Below, piece after piece: positions 49,176-60,852 of a DNA stretch of 64,000 bases. Within the stretch, counting starts at the first letter, position 1. Each line of letters begins with the position of its first letter. The stretch comes from Modicisalibacter luteus DSM 23508 (GTDB lineage Bacteria; Pseudomonadota; Gammaproteobacteria; Pseudomonadales; Halomonadaceae), in assembly GCF_000378505.1 (NCBI RefSeq), contig NZ_KB899996.1, forward strand, positions 204,436 through 268,435, in the 5' to 3' direction. The notes below the pieces were generated by a model. The model saw only the letters and a program-made list of their open reading frames with translations. It was not told where the DNA came from and ran no database searches. The position numbers and the translations under genes are program-made.

Positions 49176-51071
49176 TTGGATTACCCCAACCGCTTTGACG
49201 TCATCGTCATCGGCGGTGGCCATGCGGGAACAGAAGCCGCACTGGCCGCTGCCCGCATGGGCTGTCAGACCCTGTTACTGACACACAACATCGAGACGCT
49301 GGGGCAGATGTCCTGCAACCCGGCGATCGGCGGGATCGGCAAGAGCCACCTCGTCAAGGAAATTGATGCCCTCGGCGGGGCCATGGCATTAGCCACCGAC
49401 CGCGGCGGCATCCAGTTCCGCGTGCTCAACGCACGCAAGGGGCCTGCTGTGCGAGCCACCCGTGCCCAAGCCGATCGTGTGCGTTACAAGGCAGCCATTC
49501 GCGGCATGTTGGAAAACCAGCCCAACTTGACCCTATTCCAACAGGGTGTGGATGATCTGATCGTCGAAAACGACACTGTGCGTGGCGCAATCACCCAGAC
49601 TGGAATCCGCTTTCATGCCGAAACCGTGGTGCTGTGTACCGGCACCTTCCTGGGTGGAGTTATCCACATCGGGTTGGACAAACATGCCGGTGGCCGTGCC
49701 GGTGATCCACCGGCCAATGCGCTGGCTCAGCGGCTGCGTGCGTTGCCTTTTCGTGTTGCGCGTCTCAAGACCGGAACACCACCGCGCATCGATGCCAAGA
49801 GCGTCGATTTCTCCGAGCTCGAGGAGCAGCCTGGCGATACACCAACGCCGGTAATGTCCTACCTCGGCTCGAGCGAGATGCATCCACGACAGGTCAGCTG
49901 CCATATTGCGCACACCAACGAGCGCACTCACGAGATCATCTTCGCTAACCTCGATCGTTCGCCGATGTATTCTGGGGTCATCGAAGGCGTCGGGCCGCGC
50001 TACTGTCCTTCGATCGAGGACAAGGTCCATCGCTTTGCCGACAAGTCCAGCCATCAGGTATTCATCGAGCCCGAGGGCCTGGATACCCACGAGCTTTACC
50101 CCAACGGGATATCCACCTCGCTGCCGTTCGACGTGCAGTTGCAGGTGGTTCGCTCGATCAAGGGACTCGAAAACGCGCACATTACGCGCCCCGGTTACGC
50201 CATCGAATATGATTTCTTCGACCCGCGTGATTTGAGGCATTCGCTGGAAACCAAGTTTATCCACAACCTGTTCTTCGCCGGACAGATCAACGGCACCACA
50301 GGCTACGAAGAAGCCGGGGCCCAAGGGCTGCTCGCTGGCCTGAACGCCGCCCGACGCGCGCTCGGCCAGGATAGCTGGTCACCGCGTCGCGACGAGGCCT
50401 ACCTCGGCGTATTGGTGGATGACTTGATCACGATGGGCACTCAAGAGCCATATCGCATGTTCACCTCGCGGGCCGAATATCGGCTGCTGCTGCGCGAGGA
50501 CAACGCCGATCTGCGCCTGACCGAGACCGGCCGACGACTCGGTCTGATCGATGATATGCGCTGGGCGGCCTTCGAGACCAAGCGCGAGGCCATAGAGCGA
50601 GAGACTGCTCGCTTGCAAACGGCTTGGATCCAGCCCCGCTCCAGCGAGGCCGAGCGTCTGAACGACAAGCTCCCCAAGCCGTTGAACCGAGAATACAGTC
50701 TGTTCGAGCTGCTCAAGCGCCCCGAACTCGCCTACGCCGATGTCGCCGCTCTCAAGGGTGAGCCGGTGAGCGACGGAGCAGTGGCCGAGCAGGTTCAGAT
50801 CCAGGCCAAGTATCAGGGGTATATCGATCGCCAGCAGGATGAGATCGACAAGCTCAAGCGTCACGAGGCAACGCCGTTGCCGGCGGACCTCGATTATGAC
50901 CGGGTCGAAGGCCTGTCCAACGAGATTCGTCAGAAACTCGCAGCGGCGCGTCCCGAAACACTGGCTCAGGCCGGTCGGATATCCGGCGTAACCCCTGCAG
51001 CGGTATCGATTCTGCTGATTCATCTCAAGAAGCGTCGCCTCATCGATGATCGCAGGGCGGTGAACGCATGA
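49176..51071 (+). CDS. mnmG: tRNA uridine-5-carboxymethylaminomethyl(34) synthesis enzyme MnmG
   Basis: 631 residues. The start is a TTG at 49176 (translated as Met) with GAGG about 6 bases upstream; no ATG is available nearby. An FAD-binding protein that, with MnmE, modifies U34 of tRNAs. Motifs: [19 protein letters not shown] (GGGHAG at residues 13-18), the [24 protein letters not shown] block, and [20 protein letters not shown]. Two perfect DnaA boxes fall in the coding sequence (49660-49668 and 50257-50265). mnmG overlaps rsmG by 4 bases (ATGA). Confidence 0.98.
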   Translation: MDYPNRFDVIVIGGGHAGTEAALAAARMGCQTLLLTHNIETLGQMSCNPAIGGIGKSHLVKEIDALGGAMALATDRGGIQFRVLNARKGPAVRATRAQADRVRYKAAIRGMLENQPNLTLFQQGVDDLIVENDTVRGAITQTGIRFHAETVVLCTGTFLGGVIHIGLDKHAGGRAGDPPANALAQRLRALPFRVARLKTGTPPRIDAKSVDFSELEEQPGDTPTPVMSYLGSSEMHPRQVSCHIAHTNERTHEIIFANLDRSPMYSGVIEGVGPRYCPSIEDKVHRFADKSSHQVFIEPEGLDTHELYPNGISTSLPFDVQLQVVRSIKGLENAHITRPGYAIEYDFFDPRDLRHSLETKFIHNLFFAGQINGTTGYEEAGAQGLLAGLNAARRALGQDSWSPRRDEAYLGVLVDDLITMGTQEPYRMFTSRAEYRLLLREDNADLRLTETGRRLGLIDDMRWAAFETKREAIERETARLQTAWIQPRSSEAERLNDKLPKPLNREYSLFELLKRPELAYADVAALKGEPVSDGAVAEQVQIQAKYQGYIDRQQDEIDKLKRHEATPLPADLDYDRVEGLSNEIRQKLAAARPETLAQAGRISGVTPAAVSILLIHLKKRRLIDDRRAVNA

Positions 51072-51709
51072 CGCCGGAGTGCGAACGCCGCCTCGATAGC
51101 GGACTCACCCAGTTGGGTATCGAGATCGATGCTCAGGCGCGTGATCGGTTGTTGGCGCTGTTGGCGCTGTTGCACAAGTGGAACCGCGCCTATAACCTCA
51201 CCGCGGTACGTTCAGCCGAGGAGATGGTGACCCGTCATCTCCTCGACAGTGCCTCGGTGGCGCCGTTCGTGCGTGGTCCGCGGCTGCTTGACGTCGGATC
51301 GGGCCCCGGCTTGCCTGGTCTGGTCCTGGCAATTCTCGAACCGCAGCTGGCCGTGACATTGTTGGACAGCAACGGCAAGAAGGTCCGCTTCCAGCGCCAG
51401 GCAGTGCTCGAACTGGGTCTGGAGAATGTCACTCCAGTCCAGTCACGGGTCGAGGAGTACACCGTGTCGATACCGTTCGAGCAGATCATCTCTCGAGCCT
51501 TTGCCAGCTTGGCCGATTTCGTTGCGCTTACCGAACCGCTACTCGCAGCCGATGGCGAGTGGCTGGCAATGAAAAGTCGCGCCGCCGAGCAGGAAAGCCA
51601 GGCGCTGCCGGACAGCATCGCGCTGATCGAGCGCCGTGAGCTGCACGTACCCGGTGACGAGGCAAACCGCCAGCTGCTGCGTTTGCGGCGGGCCGGAAAA
51701 ATATTTTGA
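51068..51709 (+). CDS. rsmG: 16S rRNA (guanine-527-N7)-methyltransferase RsmG
   Basis: 213 residues from ATG 51068, coupled to mnmG by ATGA. A SAM-dependent methyltransferase with [20 protein letters not shown] (motif I), the typical [26 protein letters not shown]-terminal block and a [11 protein letters not shown] segment. It methylates G527 of 16S rRNA, a site linked to streptomycin response. The downstream parA start lies 25 bases on. Confidence 0.96.
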   Translation: MTPECERRLDSGLTQLGIEIDAQARDRLLALLALLHKWNRAYNLTAVRSAEEMVTRHLLDSASVAPFVRGPRLLDVGSGPGLPGLVLAILEPQLAVTLLDSNGKKVRFQRQAVLELGLENVTPVQSRVEEYTVSIPFEQIISRAFASLADFVALTEPLLAADGEWLAMKSRAAEQESQALPDSIALIERRELHVPGDEANRQLLRLRRAGKIF

Positions 51710-51734
51710 CGGGGAGTCGGGAAGGGAGTCGTTC

Positions 51735-52502
51735 GTGACCAAGATCATCGCCTTGACCAATCAGAAGGGCGGCGTCGGCAAGACCACCACGGCAGTCAAC
51801 TTGGCCGCCTCCCTGGCTGCGCTCGATCGCCGCGTACTGTTGGTCGACCTGGATCCCCAGGGGCATGCCACCATGGGCAGTGGAGTCGATAAGCACGAGC
51901 TGGATGGCAGCGTGCTCGATGTCCTGCTCGGCGACAAGCGGGCCATCGACGTGATTCTCGATTGCCCCGCGGCAGGCTATGCGCTTCTGCCGGGCAATGC
52001 CGACCTCACCGCGGCGGAAGTCGACCTGCTCGACCGTGACGGTCGCGAACGCTGCCTTAACGACGCGCTGGCCGAGATCGCTCATGAGTACGACGTGGTG
52101 CTGATCGACTGTCCGCCGTCGCTCAACATGCTGACACTCAACGGCCTGACTGCAGCGCATGGCGTGCTGATCCCGCTGCAGTGCGAGTTCTATGCCCTCG
52201 AAGGCCTGTCGGCGCTGCTCGACACCGTCGAGCAGATCCAGGCCAGCGTGAACCCGACACTGCAGGTCTTCGGCATCGTCAGGACCATGTACGACAACCG
52301 CAACAGTCTGACACGCGACGTCAGCAAGCAGTTGCGTGACTACTTCGGCGACACTCTGCTCAAGACCACGATCCCGCGCAACATACGCGTGGCCGAGGCA
52401 CCCAGCCATGGTCTGCCCGTCACCAAGTATGCTCGCTTCTCGCGTGGCAGCCAGGCCCATCGGGTGCTGGCCAAGGAACTGATCCGTCGCTTGTCGTTAT
52501 GA
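51735..52502 (+). CDS. parA: Chromosome partitioning ATPase ParA (Soj)
   Basis: 255 residues from a GTG at 51735 (translated as Met-Thr-Lys), with GGGAG 6 bases upstream. The deviant Walker A KGGVGKTTTA is at residues 11-20; further marks are LLVDLDPQGHATMGSG and IDCPPSLNMLTLNGL. ParA is a DNA-binding, ATP-dependent gradient motor that segregates ParB-parS complexes. It is followed by parB after a 27-base gap. All recognised parS sites lie 25-29 kb to the left. Confidence 0.97.
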   Translation: MTKIIALTNQKGGVGKTTTAVNLAASLAALDRRVLLVDLDPQGHATMGSGVDKHELDGSVLDVLLGDKRAIDVILDCPAAGYALLPGNADLTAAEVDLLDRDGRERCLNDALAEIAHEYDVVLIDCPPSLNMLTLNGLTAAHGVLIPLQCEFYALEGLSALLDTVEQIQASVNPTLQVFGIVRTMYDNRNSLTRDVSKQLRDYFGDTLLKTTIPRNIRVAEAPSHGLPVTKYARFSRGSQAHRVLAKELIRRLSL

Positions 52503-52529
52503 TTCGGGAAACGCCTCGTAGGAACGCTA

Positions 52530-53444
52530 ATGACTCGTAAACGTGCCCTGGGACGTGGTCTGGATGCCTTGATCGGCGCCGGAGCCCGCCGCCGTGAATT
52601 GCTCGATGCCGATGGTACGCTCGATAGCGTCGAGCTCGCCGATGACGCTTCCGTCGTCGAGGATACCAATGAGCGCTTGGTACGCCTGCCATTGGGGCAA
52701 CTGACTCGAGGCAAGTACCAGCCGCGGCGCGAGATCCAGCCTGAAGCGCTCGAGGAACTCACCGATTCGATCCGTGCCCAGGGCGTGATGCAGCCCATCG
52801 TGGTAAGGCCTATCGGTGAAGATCGCTACGAGATCATCGCCGGGGAACGCCGCTGGCGTGCCGCGCAACTCGCCGAACTCGATGATATTCCGGCAGTGGT
52901 CCGTGACGTCAGCGATCAGACGGCGCTGGCGTTGGCGCTGATCGAAAACATCCAGCGCGAGAACCTCAATCCGGTCGAGGAGGCTATGGCACTGAAACGC
53001 CTGCTCGACGAGTTCGACCTGACTCAGCAACAGGTCGCCGACGCTGTAGGCAAGTCGCGTGCCCAGGTTGCCAACCTGTTGCGCTTGCTGGCGCTCGATC
53101 CCGAAGTGCAGACGCTGCTCGAGCGTGGCGATCTCGATATGGGACACGCGCGTGCCCTGCTGACCCTGCCTGCGGCAAAACAGCGCAGAGCGGCACATGA
53201 CGTGGTGGCCAAGGATCTCACCGTGCGTCAGACCGAAGCCTTGGTAAAGCAACTTCAGCAGGGCAAGCCCAGCGAGAAACCGGCCGACAAACCCTCGGCT
53301 GATGTCGCTAGGCTGGAAAGCCAACTGGGCGAACTATTGGGCGCGCCGGTGCGCATCCAGCATGGAAGCAGGGGAAACGGGCGGGTTACCATCCGCTACA
53401 GCAGCCTGGACGAGCTCGACGGAATCCTGGCACACATACGCTAA
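52530..53444 (+). CDS. parB: Chromosome partitioning CTPase/clamp ParB (Spo0J)
   Basis: 304 residues from ATG 52530. It begins MTRKRALGRGLDALIGAG; then the nuclease-like CTP-binding domain with LPLGQLTRGKYQPRREI, an IRAQGVMQPIVVRPIG stretch and IIAGERRWRAAQLAEL (the GERR(W) motif). The helix-turn-helix follows (TQQQVADAVGKSRAQVANLLRLL) and the C-terminal dimerisation domain ends at IRYSSLDELDGILAHI. ParB loads on parS and spreads. It forms a pair with parA. Confidence 0.97.
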   Translation: MTRKRALGRGLDALIGAGARRRELLDADGTLDSVELADDASVVEDTNERLVRLPLGQLTRGKYQPRREIQPEALEELTDSIRAQGVMQPIVVRPIGEDRYEIIAGERRWRAAQLAELDDIPAVVRDVSDQTALALALIENIQRENLNPVEEAMALKRLLDEFDLTQQQVADAVGKSRAQVANLLRLLALDPEVQTLLERGDLDMGHARALLTLPAAKQRRAAHDVVAKDLTVRQTEALVKQLQQGKPSEKPADKPSADVARLESQLGELLGAPVRIQHGSRGNGRVTIRYSSLDELDGILAHIR

Positions 53445-53545
53445 ACAGCCTGTGAAATTGTTAGCGTGGTAATAAGTTTTCCACGCAGATCGTTACCCAT
53501 TGGTTGTAAGGTCGCTAAAGTTAGCGCAATTTCGGTGCAGTTCGG

Positions 53546-53574
53546 TTGAAGGCGACACAGGGCTTCCCTATAAT
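53546..53574 (+). promoter_or_regulatory. Predicted promoter of the atp operon
   Basis: TTGAAG at 53546-53551 and a perfect TATAAT at 53569-53574, 17 bases apart, 75 bases before the atpI ATG. This is one of the best promoter matches in the window. Confidence 0.7.
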
Positions 53575-53649
53575 CCGCCGAGGCTTGGCTCTGGGAGCTT
53601 TCTGGACGAAACAATAACCCGCGGTCGGCATCGCAAGAGACAGGACATC

Positions 53650-54048
53650 ATGCATAACCCGGTACCGGCCCAGCTCAAGCGTCCGCAATTCAAGCGCCTA
53701 ATGTTCGCCCAGCTCCTCACTGTCATAGTCATGGTGTTGCTGGGAGCGGTTCTTTCTGGGGGACCGGCTGCAATGTCGGCGCTGACAGGTGGCCTGATCT
53801 GCCTGCTTCCCAATGCCTATTTTGCCTGGCGTGCCTTCCGTTATCAGGGAGCGCAATTTGCCAGGGACATCGTCAAGAGCTTTTACCGTGCCGAGGCCGG
53901 CAAGTTCGGTTTGACGGCGGCATTGTTCACATTGGTGTTCATTGCAGTGCCTCCCTCAAACCCCGCTTTCTTCTTTGGCGCTTACGTGGCGACATTGTTT
54001 ACCCAGTGGCTGGCACCCTGGCTGCTGCGTAAACCGTCGCACACCTGA
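53650..54048 (+). CDS. atpI: F1Fo ATP synthase assembly protein AtpI
   Basis: 132 residues from ATG 53650; the frame is open further upstream, through the promoter, but no homology is expected there. Four hydrophobic segments typical of AtpI: LMFAQLLTVIVMVLLGAVLSGG, the AAMSALTGGLICLLPNAYFAWRAF stretch, GLTAALFTLVFIAV, and FFFGAYVATLFTQWLAPWLL. It helps c-ring assembly. It is the first gene of the complete atpIBEFHAGDC operon. Confidence 0.92.
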   Translation: MHNPVPAQLKRPQFKRLMFAQLLTVIVMVLLGAVLSGGPAAMSALTGGLICLLPNAYFAWRAFRYQGAQFARDIVKSFYRAEAGKFGLTAALFTLVFIAVPPSNPAFFFGAYVATLFTQWLAPWLLRKPSHT

Positions 54049-54930
<882 letters not shown>

Positions 54931-54987
54931 TCGCAATCACCCGTTAACCCCTAACCCGCTAAACCACTTAAACAGAAACTGGAGTAA

Positions 54988-55239
<252 letters not shown>

Positions 55240-55305
55240 CTCGCGGTCGGTCGTCTCGACCTACCGTGATTTTGACCCCAAACCTGTGAAGCGAGAGGTG
55301 CTGGC

Positions 55306-55776
55306 GTGAATCTGAACCTTACCCTGATCGGCCAGGCCATTGCCTTTGCGGTCTTCGTCTGGTTCTGCATGAGGTATGTATGGCCGCCGGTCATGCAATC
55401 CCTGCAGGAGCGCCAGAAGAAGATTGCCGATGGTCTGGACGCTGCCAGCCGTGCTAACCGCGATCTCGAACTGGCCCAAGAACAGGCCAACGAGACACTG
55501 CGTGAAAGCAAGGAACAGGCAGCGCAAATCCTTGAACAGGCCCATAAGCGGTCGAACCAGATGATCGAGGAGGCGCGCGAGAACGCCCGCCTGGAAGGCG
55601 AGCGTATGATCGCCAACGCCCGTGCCGAGATCGATCAGGAAATCAACCGCGCGAAGGAAGAGCTGCGTGCGCAAGTCGCACGACTCGCCATCGAAGGTGC
55701 GGAGCGAATCCTGGAATCCTCCATCGACGAGGCCAAACACCGCGAGCTCGTCGACAAGCTCGCCACCGAGCTCTGA
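55306..55776 (+). CDS. atpF: ATP synthase Fo subunit b
   Basis: 156 residues from a GTG at 55306, with GAGAGG upstream; E. coli AtpF has 156. One N-terminal membrane helix ([20 protein letters not shown]), then a long charged alpha-helical stalk rich in A, E, R and Q ending [17 protein letters not shown]. It forms the peripheral stator with subunit delta. Confidence 0.98.
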   Translation: MNLNLTLIGQAIAFAVFVWFCMRYVWPPVMQSLQERQKKIADGLDAASRANRDLELAQEQANETLRESKEQAAQILEQAHKRSNQMIEEARENARLEGERMIANARAEIDQEINRAKEELRAQVARLAIEGAERILESSIDEAKHRELVDKLATEL

Positions 55777-55787
55777 GGAGGTGACCC

Positions 55788-56327
55788 ATGGCTGAAACGT
55801 CTACCGTTGCCCGACCTTACGCCAAAGCGGCGTTCGAGTTCGCGCACGCCCAGGGGGCGCTAGAGGCCTGGTCCGACATGCTGGCATTGGCGGCGAAGGC
55901 CGCCGCCGATGCTGACATGCGAGCCCGCGTACTGGACAACCCTCGGTTGTCTGGCGCCGAAAAGGCCGACGTGATCATCGAGGTCTGCGGCGATGCGATG
56001 GGCAAGGAGGGGCAGAACTTCCTCCGGACCCTCGGTCAACAGAACCGCCTGGCGGCGCTGCCGGCCATTTCCGAGCAATTTGAACTGTTCAAGGCTCAGC
56101 AGGAAAAGCGTATGGACGTGACTATCGTCTCCGCCTTTCCGCTGGACGCCAAGCAGGAAGACAAGCTCGCGAGTGCCCTGGCCAAGCGCCTGAACCGCGA
56201 AATCTCCATTACCACTCAGGTGGACCGCGCCCTGCTGGGCGGCGTCATCCTGCATGCCGGCGACACCGTGATAGACGGGTCGGTACGCGGTCGATTGGCC
56301 CGTCTGCGCGACGCGCTCTCTGTCTGA
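55788..56327 (+). CDS. atpH: ATP synthase F1 subunit delta
   Basis: 179 residues from ATG 55788. It starts [15 protein letters not shown] and continues with [25 protein letters not shown] and the C-terminal [24 protein letters not shown], the standard delta-subunit pattern. It links stator b to the F1 head. It is 11 bases after atpF. Confidence 0.98.
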   Translation: MAETSTVARPYAKAAFEFAHAQGALEAWSDMLALAAKAAADADMRARVLDNPRLSGAEKADVIIEVCGDAMGKEGQNFLRTLGQQNRLAALPAISEQFELFKAQQEKRMDVTIVSAFPLDAKQEDKLASALAKRLNREISITTQVDRALLGGVILHAGDTVIDGSVRGRLARLRDALSV

Positions 56328-56343
56328 GTTTGAGGGACATGGC

Positions 56344-57888
56344 ATGCAGCAACTGAATCCTTCCGAGATCAGCGACATCATCAAGCAGCGTATCGAGAAG
56401 CTGGATGTCGCGACCGAAGCCCGTAACCAGGGCACCATCGTCAGCGTATCCGACGGCATCGTGCAGATTCACGGCCTGGCGGATGCGATGTTCGGTGAAA
56501 TGATCGAGTTTCCCGGCAATATCTTCGGGATGGTGCTTAACCTCGAGCGTGACAGCGTCGGTGCCGTAGTGCTCGGCGACTACCAGGTGCTCGAAGAAGG
56601 CATGACCGCCCAGTGTACCGGGCGCATCCTTGAGGTGCCGGTAGGCCCCGAACTAGTCGGCCGTGTCGTCGATGCGCTGGGCAATCCCATCGATGGCAAG
56701 GGCGAGATCAACGCAAAGTTGACTGACGCCGTCGAGAAGGTTGCGCCGGGTGTCATCACCCGACAGTCCGTCGACGAGCCGATCCAGACCGGTCTCAAGT
56801 CCATCGATGCCATGGTGCCGATTGGCCGTGGCCAGCGTGAGCTGATCATCGGTGACCGCCAGATCGGTAAATCGGCGATCGCCATCGACGCGATCATCAA
56901 CCAGAAAGGCAAGGGCGTCACTTGTATCTACGTCGCCGTTGGTCAGAAGCAGTCGACCATTGCCGGTGTAGTACGCAAGCTCGAGGAACATGGCGCGATG
57001 GACCACACCATCGTCGTTGCCGCCGGTGCCGCTGACCCGGCTGCCATGCAGTTCCTGGCGCCGTATTCCGGTTGCACCATGGGGGAGTACTTCCGCGATC
57101 GTGGTCAGGACGCTCTGATCGTCTATGACGATCTGACCAAGCAGGCCTGGGCCTATCGCCAGATTTCCCTGCTGCTGCGTCGCCCGCCGGGCCGCGAAGC
57201 CTACCCGGGTGACGTCTTCTATCTACACTCGCGTCTGCTCGAGCGTGCCTCGCGCGTCAATCCCGACTACGTCGAGAAGTTTACTAACGGCGAAGTTACC
57301 GGTAAGACCGGCTCACTAACCGCACTGCCGATGATCGAGACTCAGGGTGGCGACGTGTCCGCGTTCGTTCCCACCAACGTAATCTCGATCACGGACGGTC
57401 AGATCTTCCTCGAGACCGGCCTGTTCAACTCGGGGATTCGTCCGGCTATCAACGCTGGCCTGTCGGTGTCCCGTGTGGGTGGTTCGGCGCAGACCAAGAT
57501 CATCAAGAAGCTGGGTGGCGGTGTGCGTCTGGCACTGGCTCAGTATCGCGAGCTGGCGGCGTTCTCGCAGTTCGCCTCCGATCTGGACGAAGCAACTCGC
57601 AAGCAGCTCGAGCATGGCCAGCGCGTCACCGAACTGATGAAGCAGAAGCAATACTCGCCGATGTCTGTGGCTGAAATGGCGTTGTCGCTGTTCGCAGCCA
57701 ACGAAGGTTTCCTGGATGACGTCGACGTTAGCAAGGTTCTGGATTTCGAAGCGGCGCTGCACGATTACATGAAAGCTGAGCATGGAGAGCTGCTCGACAA
57801 GATCAACCAGTCCGGCGACTACAACGACGAGATCAAGAATGGTCTCAAGTCGGGCGTCGAGCAATTCAAGGCCACTCAGACCTGGTAA
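56344..57888 (+). CDS. atpA: ATP synthase F1 subunit alpha
   Basis: 514 residues from ATG 56344, the family length. The noncatalytic nucleotide-binding subunit: Walker [10 protein letters not shown] at 170-178, [20 protein letters not shown] in the Walker B region, and the arginine finger block of the type [17 protein letters not shown]. It starts [18 protein letters not shown]. It lies 16 bases after atpH. Confidence 0.99.
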   Translation: MQQLNPSEISDIIKQRIEKLDVATEARNQGTIVSVSDGIVQIHGLADAMFGEMIEFPGNIFGMVLNLERDSVGAVVLGDYQVLEEGMTAQCTGRILEVPVGPELVGRVVDALGNPIDGKGEINAKLTDAVEKVAPGVITRQSVDEPIQTGLKSIDAMVPIGRGQRELIIGDRQIGKSAIAIDAIINQKGKGVTCIYVAVGQKQSTIAGVVRKLEEHGAMDHTIVVAAGAADPAAMQFLAPYSGCTMGEYFRDRGQDALIVYDDLTKQAWAYRQISLLLRRPPGREAYPGDVFYLHSRLLERASRVNPDYVEKFTNGEVTGKTGSLTALPMIETQGGDVSAFVPTNVISITDGQIFLETGLFNSGIRPAINAGLSVSRVGGSAQTKIIKKLGGGVRLALAQYRELAAFSQFASDLDEATRKQLEHGQRVTELMKQKQYSPMSVAEMALSLFAANEGFLDDVDVSKVLDFEAALHDYMKAEHGELLDKINQSGDYNDEIKNGLKSGVEQFKATQTW

Positions 57889-57952
57889 TCCCGCTGGCCC
57901 GGCGTTGCCGGGCCAACGATTTCCCTGAGGGCCACGAATAAGGTAGATCGCT

Positions 57953-58828
57953 ATGGCAGCTGCAAAAGAGATTCGCACCCAGATCGGGAGCATCAAGAAT
58001 ACGCAGAAGATTACCAGCGCCATGGAAATGGTTGCTGCATCGAAGATGCGTAAGGCACAGGAGCGGATGGCGGCTAGCCAGCCCTATGCCAAGCAGATCC
58101 GCAATGTCGTGGGCCATATCGCCAAGGCGAACCCGGAATACCGTCACGACTATATGATCGACCGTGAGGTCAAGCGCGTCGGTTATATCGTTGTTTCCAG
58201 CGACCGCGGCCTGGCCGGTGGCTTGAACGTTAATCTGTTCAAGGCCGTGGTCAAGGACGTCAAGCAATGGCGGGACAAGGGCGTCGAGGTCAACTTCGTC
58301 GCTATCGGCAGCAAGGCCGGCGGCTTCTTCCGCAAGTACGGTGGTAACCTGATGGCCGCCAAGAGCGGTCTGGGTGAAGCCCCCGAAGCCAAGGACCTGA
58401 TCGGTAGTGTCAAGGTGATGCTGGATGCCTTTGACGATGGGGAACTGGATCGGCTCTACGTGGTGTATAACGAGTTCATCAACACCATGACTCAGCGCCC
58501 GACCCTTCGCCAACTGGTGCCGCTGGTCGCCCAGCAGGCCGACGATCAAGACGAACAAGCCCGTCCCACGAGCTGGGACTACCTGTATGAGCCGGACGCC
58601 AAGGCCCTGCTCGACAAGCTACTCAAGCGCTATGTCGAATCTCAGGTCTACCAGGCGGTGGTGGAGAATGCAGCCTGCGAGCAGGCGGCGCGCATGATCG
58701 CGATGAAGAACGCGACCGATAACGCCGGCAACCTGATCGACGAATTGCAACTGGTGTATAACAAGGCCCGTCAGGCCAGTATCACCCAGGAAATCTCCGA
58801 GATCGTCAGTGGTGCCGCCGCAGTATAA
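57953..58828 (+). CDS. atpG: ATP synthase F1 subunit gamma
   Basis: 291 residues from ATG 57953. The central rotor shaft. It starts [20 protein letters not shown] and ends [28 protein letters not shown], both highly characteristic of gamma. A 64-base gap separates it from atpA. Confidence 0.99.
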   Translation: MAAAKEIRTQIGSIKNTQKITSAMEMVAASKMRKAQERMAASQPYAKQIRNVVGHIAKANPEYRHDYMIDREVKRVGYIVVSSDRGLAGGLNVNLFKAVVKDVKQWRDKGVEVNFVAIGSKAGGFFRKYGGNLMAAKSGLGEAPEAKDLIGSVKVMLDAFDDGELDRLYVVYNEFINTMTQRPTLRQLVPLVAQQADDQDEQARPTSWDYLYEPDAKALLDKLLKRYVESQVYQAVVENAACEQAARMIAMKNATDNAGNLIDELQLVYNKARQASITQEISEIVSGAAAV

Positions 58829-58844
58829 GCGCCGGTGAGGCTAA

Positions 58845-60254
<1,410 letters not shown>

Positions 60255-60280
60255 GGCCGCTCACGTTAGAGGACTAAGGT

Positions 60281-60709
60281 ATGGCGAACAGCTTCCAATG
60301 CGAGATCGTCAGCGCCGAGCAGTCGATCTTCTCCGGCGAGGTCAATCAACTCGTCGCCGCTGGTGTGATCGGCGACCTGGGGATCATGCCCGGACACGCA
60401 CCGCTGTTGACCGAGCTGCAACCGGGTCCGCTGCGAGTGATGCGTGAAGGTGCCGAAGAGGAACTCTTCTACGTGACGGGAGGTTTCCTCGAGGTACAGC
60501 CGCACGTGGTTTCGGTACTGGCCGATACCGCCATCCGCGCGCACGACCTCGATGAGGTTGCGGCCGAGGAGGCACGCAAGGAGGCCTTGCGTCAGCTCAA
60601 CGAGCAGAAGTCGGACCTGGATTATTCCCGGGCGACGGCGGAACTCGCTGAGGCGGTGGCTCAATTGCGCACGCTGGAACAATTGCGGAAAAAAGGAGGC
60701 CGACGCTAG
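60281..60709 (+). CDS. atpC: ATP synthase F1 subunit epsilon
   Basis: 142 residues from ATG 60281. The N-terminal beta-sandwich holds QCEIVSAEQSIFSGEVNQLV, the GDLGIMPGHAPLLTELQPGP stretch, and YVTGGFLEVQPHVVSVLAD; a C-terminal two-helix region (ARKEALRQLNEQK...) can inhibit the enzyme. It is the last gene of the operon and is followed by a strong terminator. Confidence 0.97.
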   Translation: MANSFQCEIVSAEQSIFSGEVNQLVAAGVIGDLGIMPGHAPLLTELQPGPLRVMREGAEEELFYVTGGFLEVQPHVVSVLADTAIRAHDLDEVAAEEARKEALRQLNEQKSDLDYSRATAELAEAVAQLRTLEQLRKKGGRR

Positions 60710-60735
60710 ATCTGGCTCCCTTGCGGTATGAATGG

Positions 60736-60774
60736 ATACCCCGTGGATTAAGATCCACGGGGTATTTCTTTTTC
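60736..60774 (+). terminator. Rho-independent terminator of the atp operon
   Basis: A perfect 13-bp stem, ATACCCCGTGGAT / ATCCACGGGGTAT, with a 4-base loop, then TTCTTTTTC, 26 bases after the atpC stop. Confidence 0.9.
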
Positions 60775-60780
60775 GGCATT

Positions 60781-60804
60781 ACTGCAGCATTGGTATGCTG
60801 CAGT
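60781..60804. repeat. Perfect 10-bp inverted repeat upstream of glmU
   Basis: ACTGCAGCAT-TGGT-ATGCTGCAGT, between the atp terminator and glmU, 49 bases before the glmU start. It has no T run on either side, so an operator or an mRNA leader hairpin is more likely than a terminator. Confidence 0.6.
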
Positions 60805-60852
60805 GGCGGGCTTTAGAATGGCCTGTCATTGACGATTGTATAAGGGTAGGGC

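Noticed and set aside
51528..52460. 310-codon leftward frame opposite rsmG and parA
   Set aside because: Antisense of two well-defined genes, with no ribosome binding site or domain.
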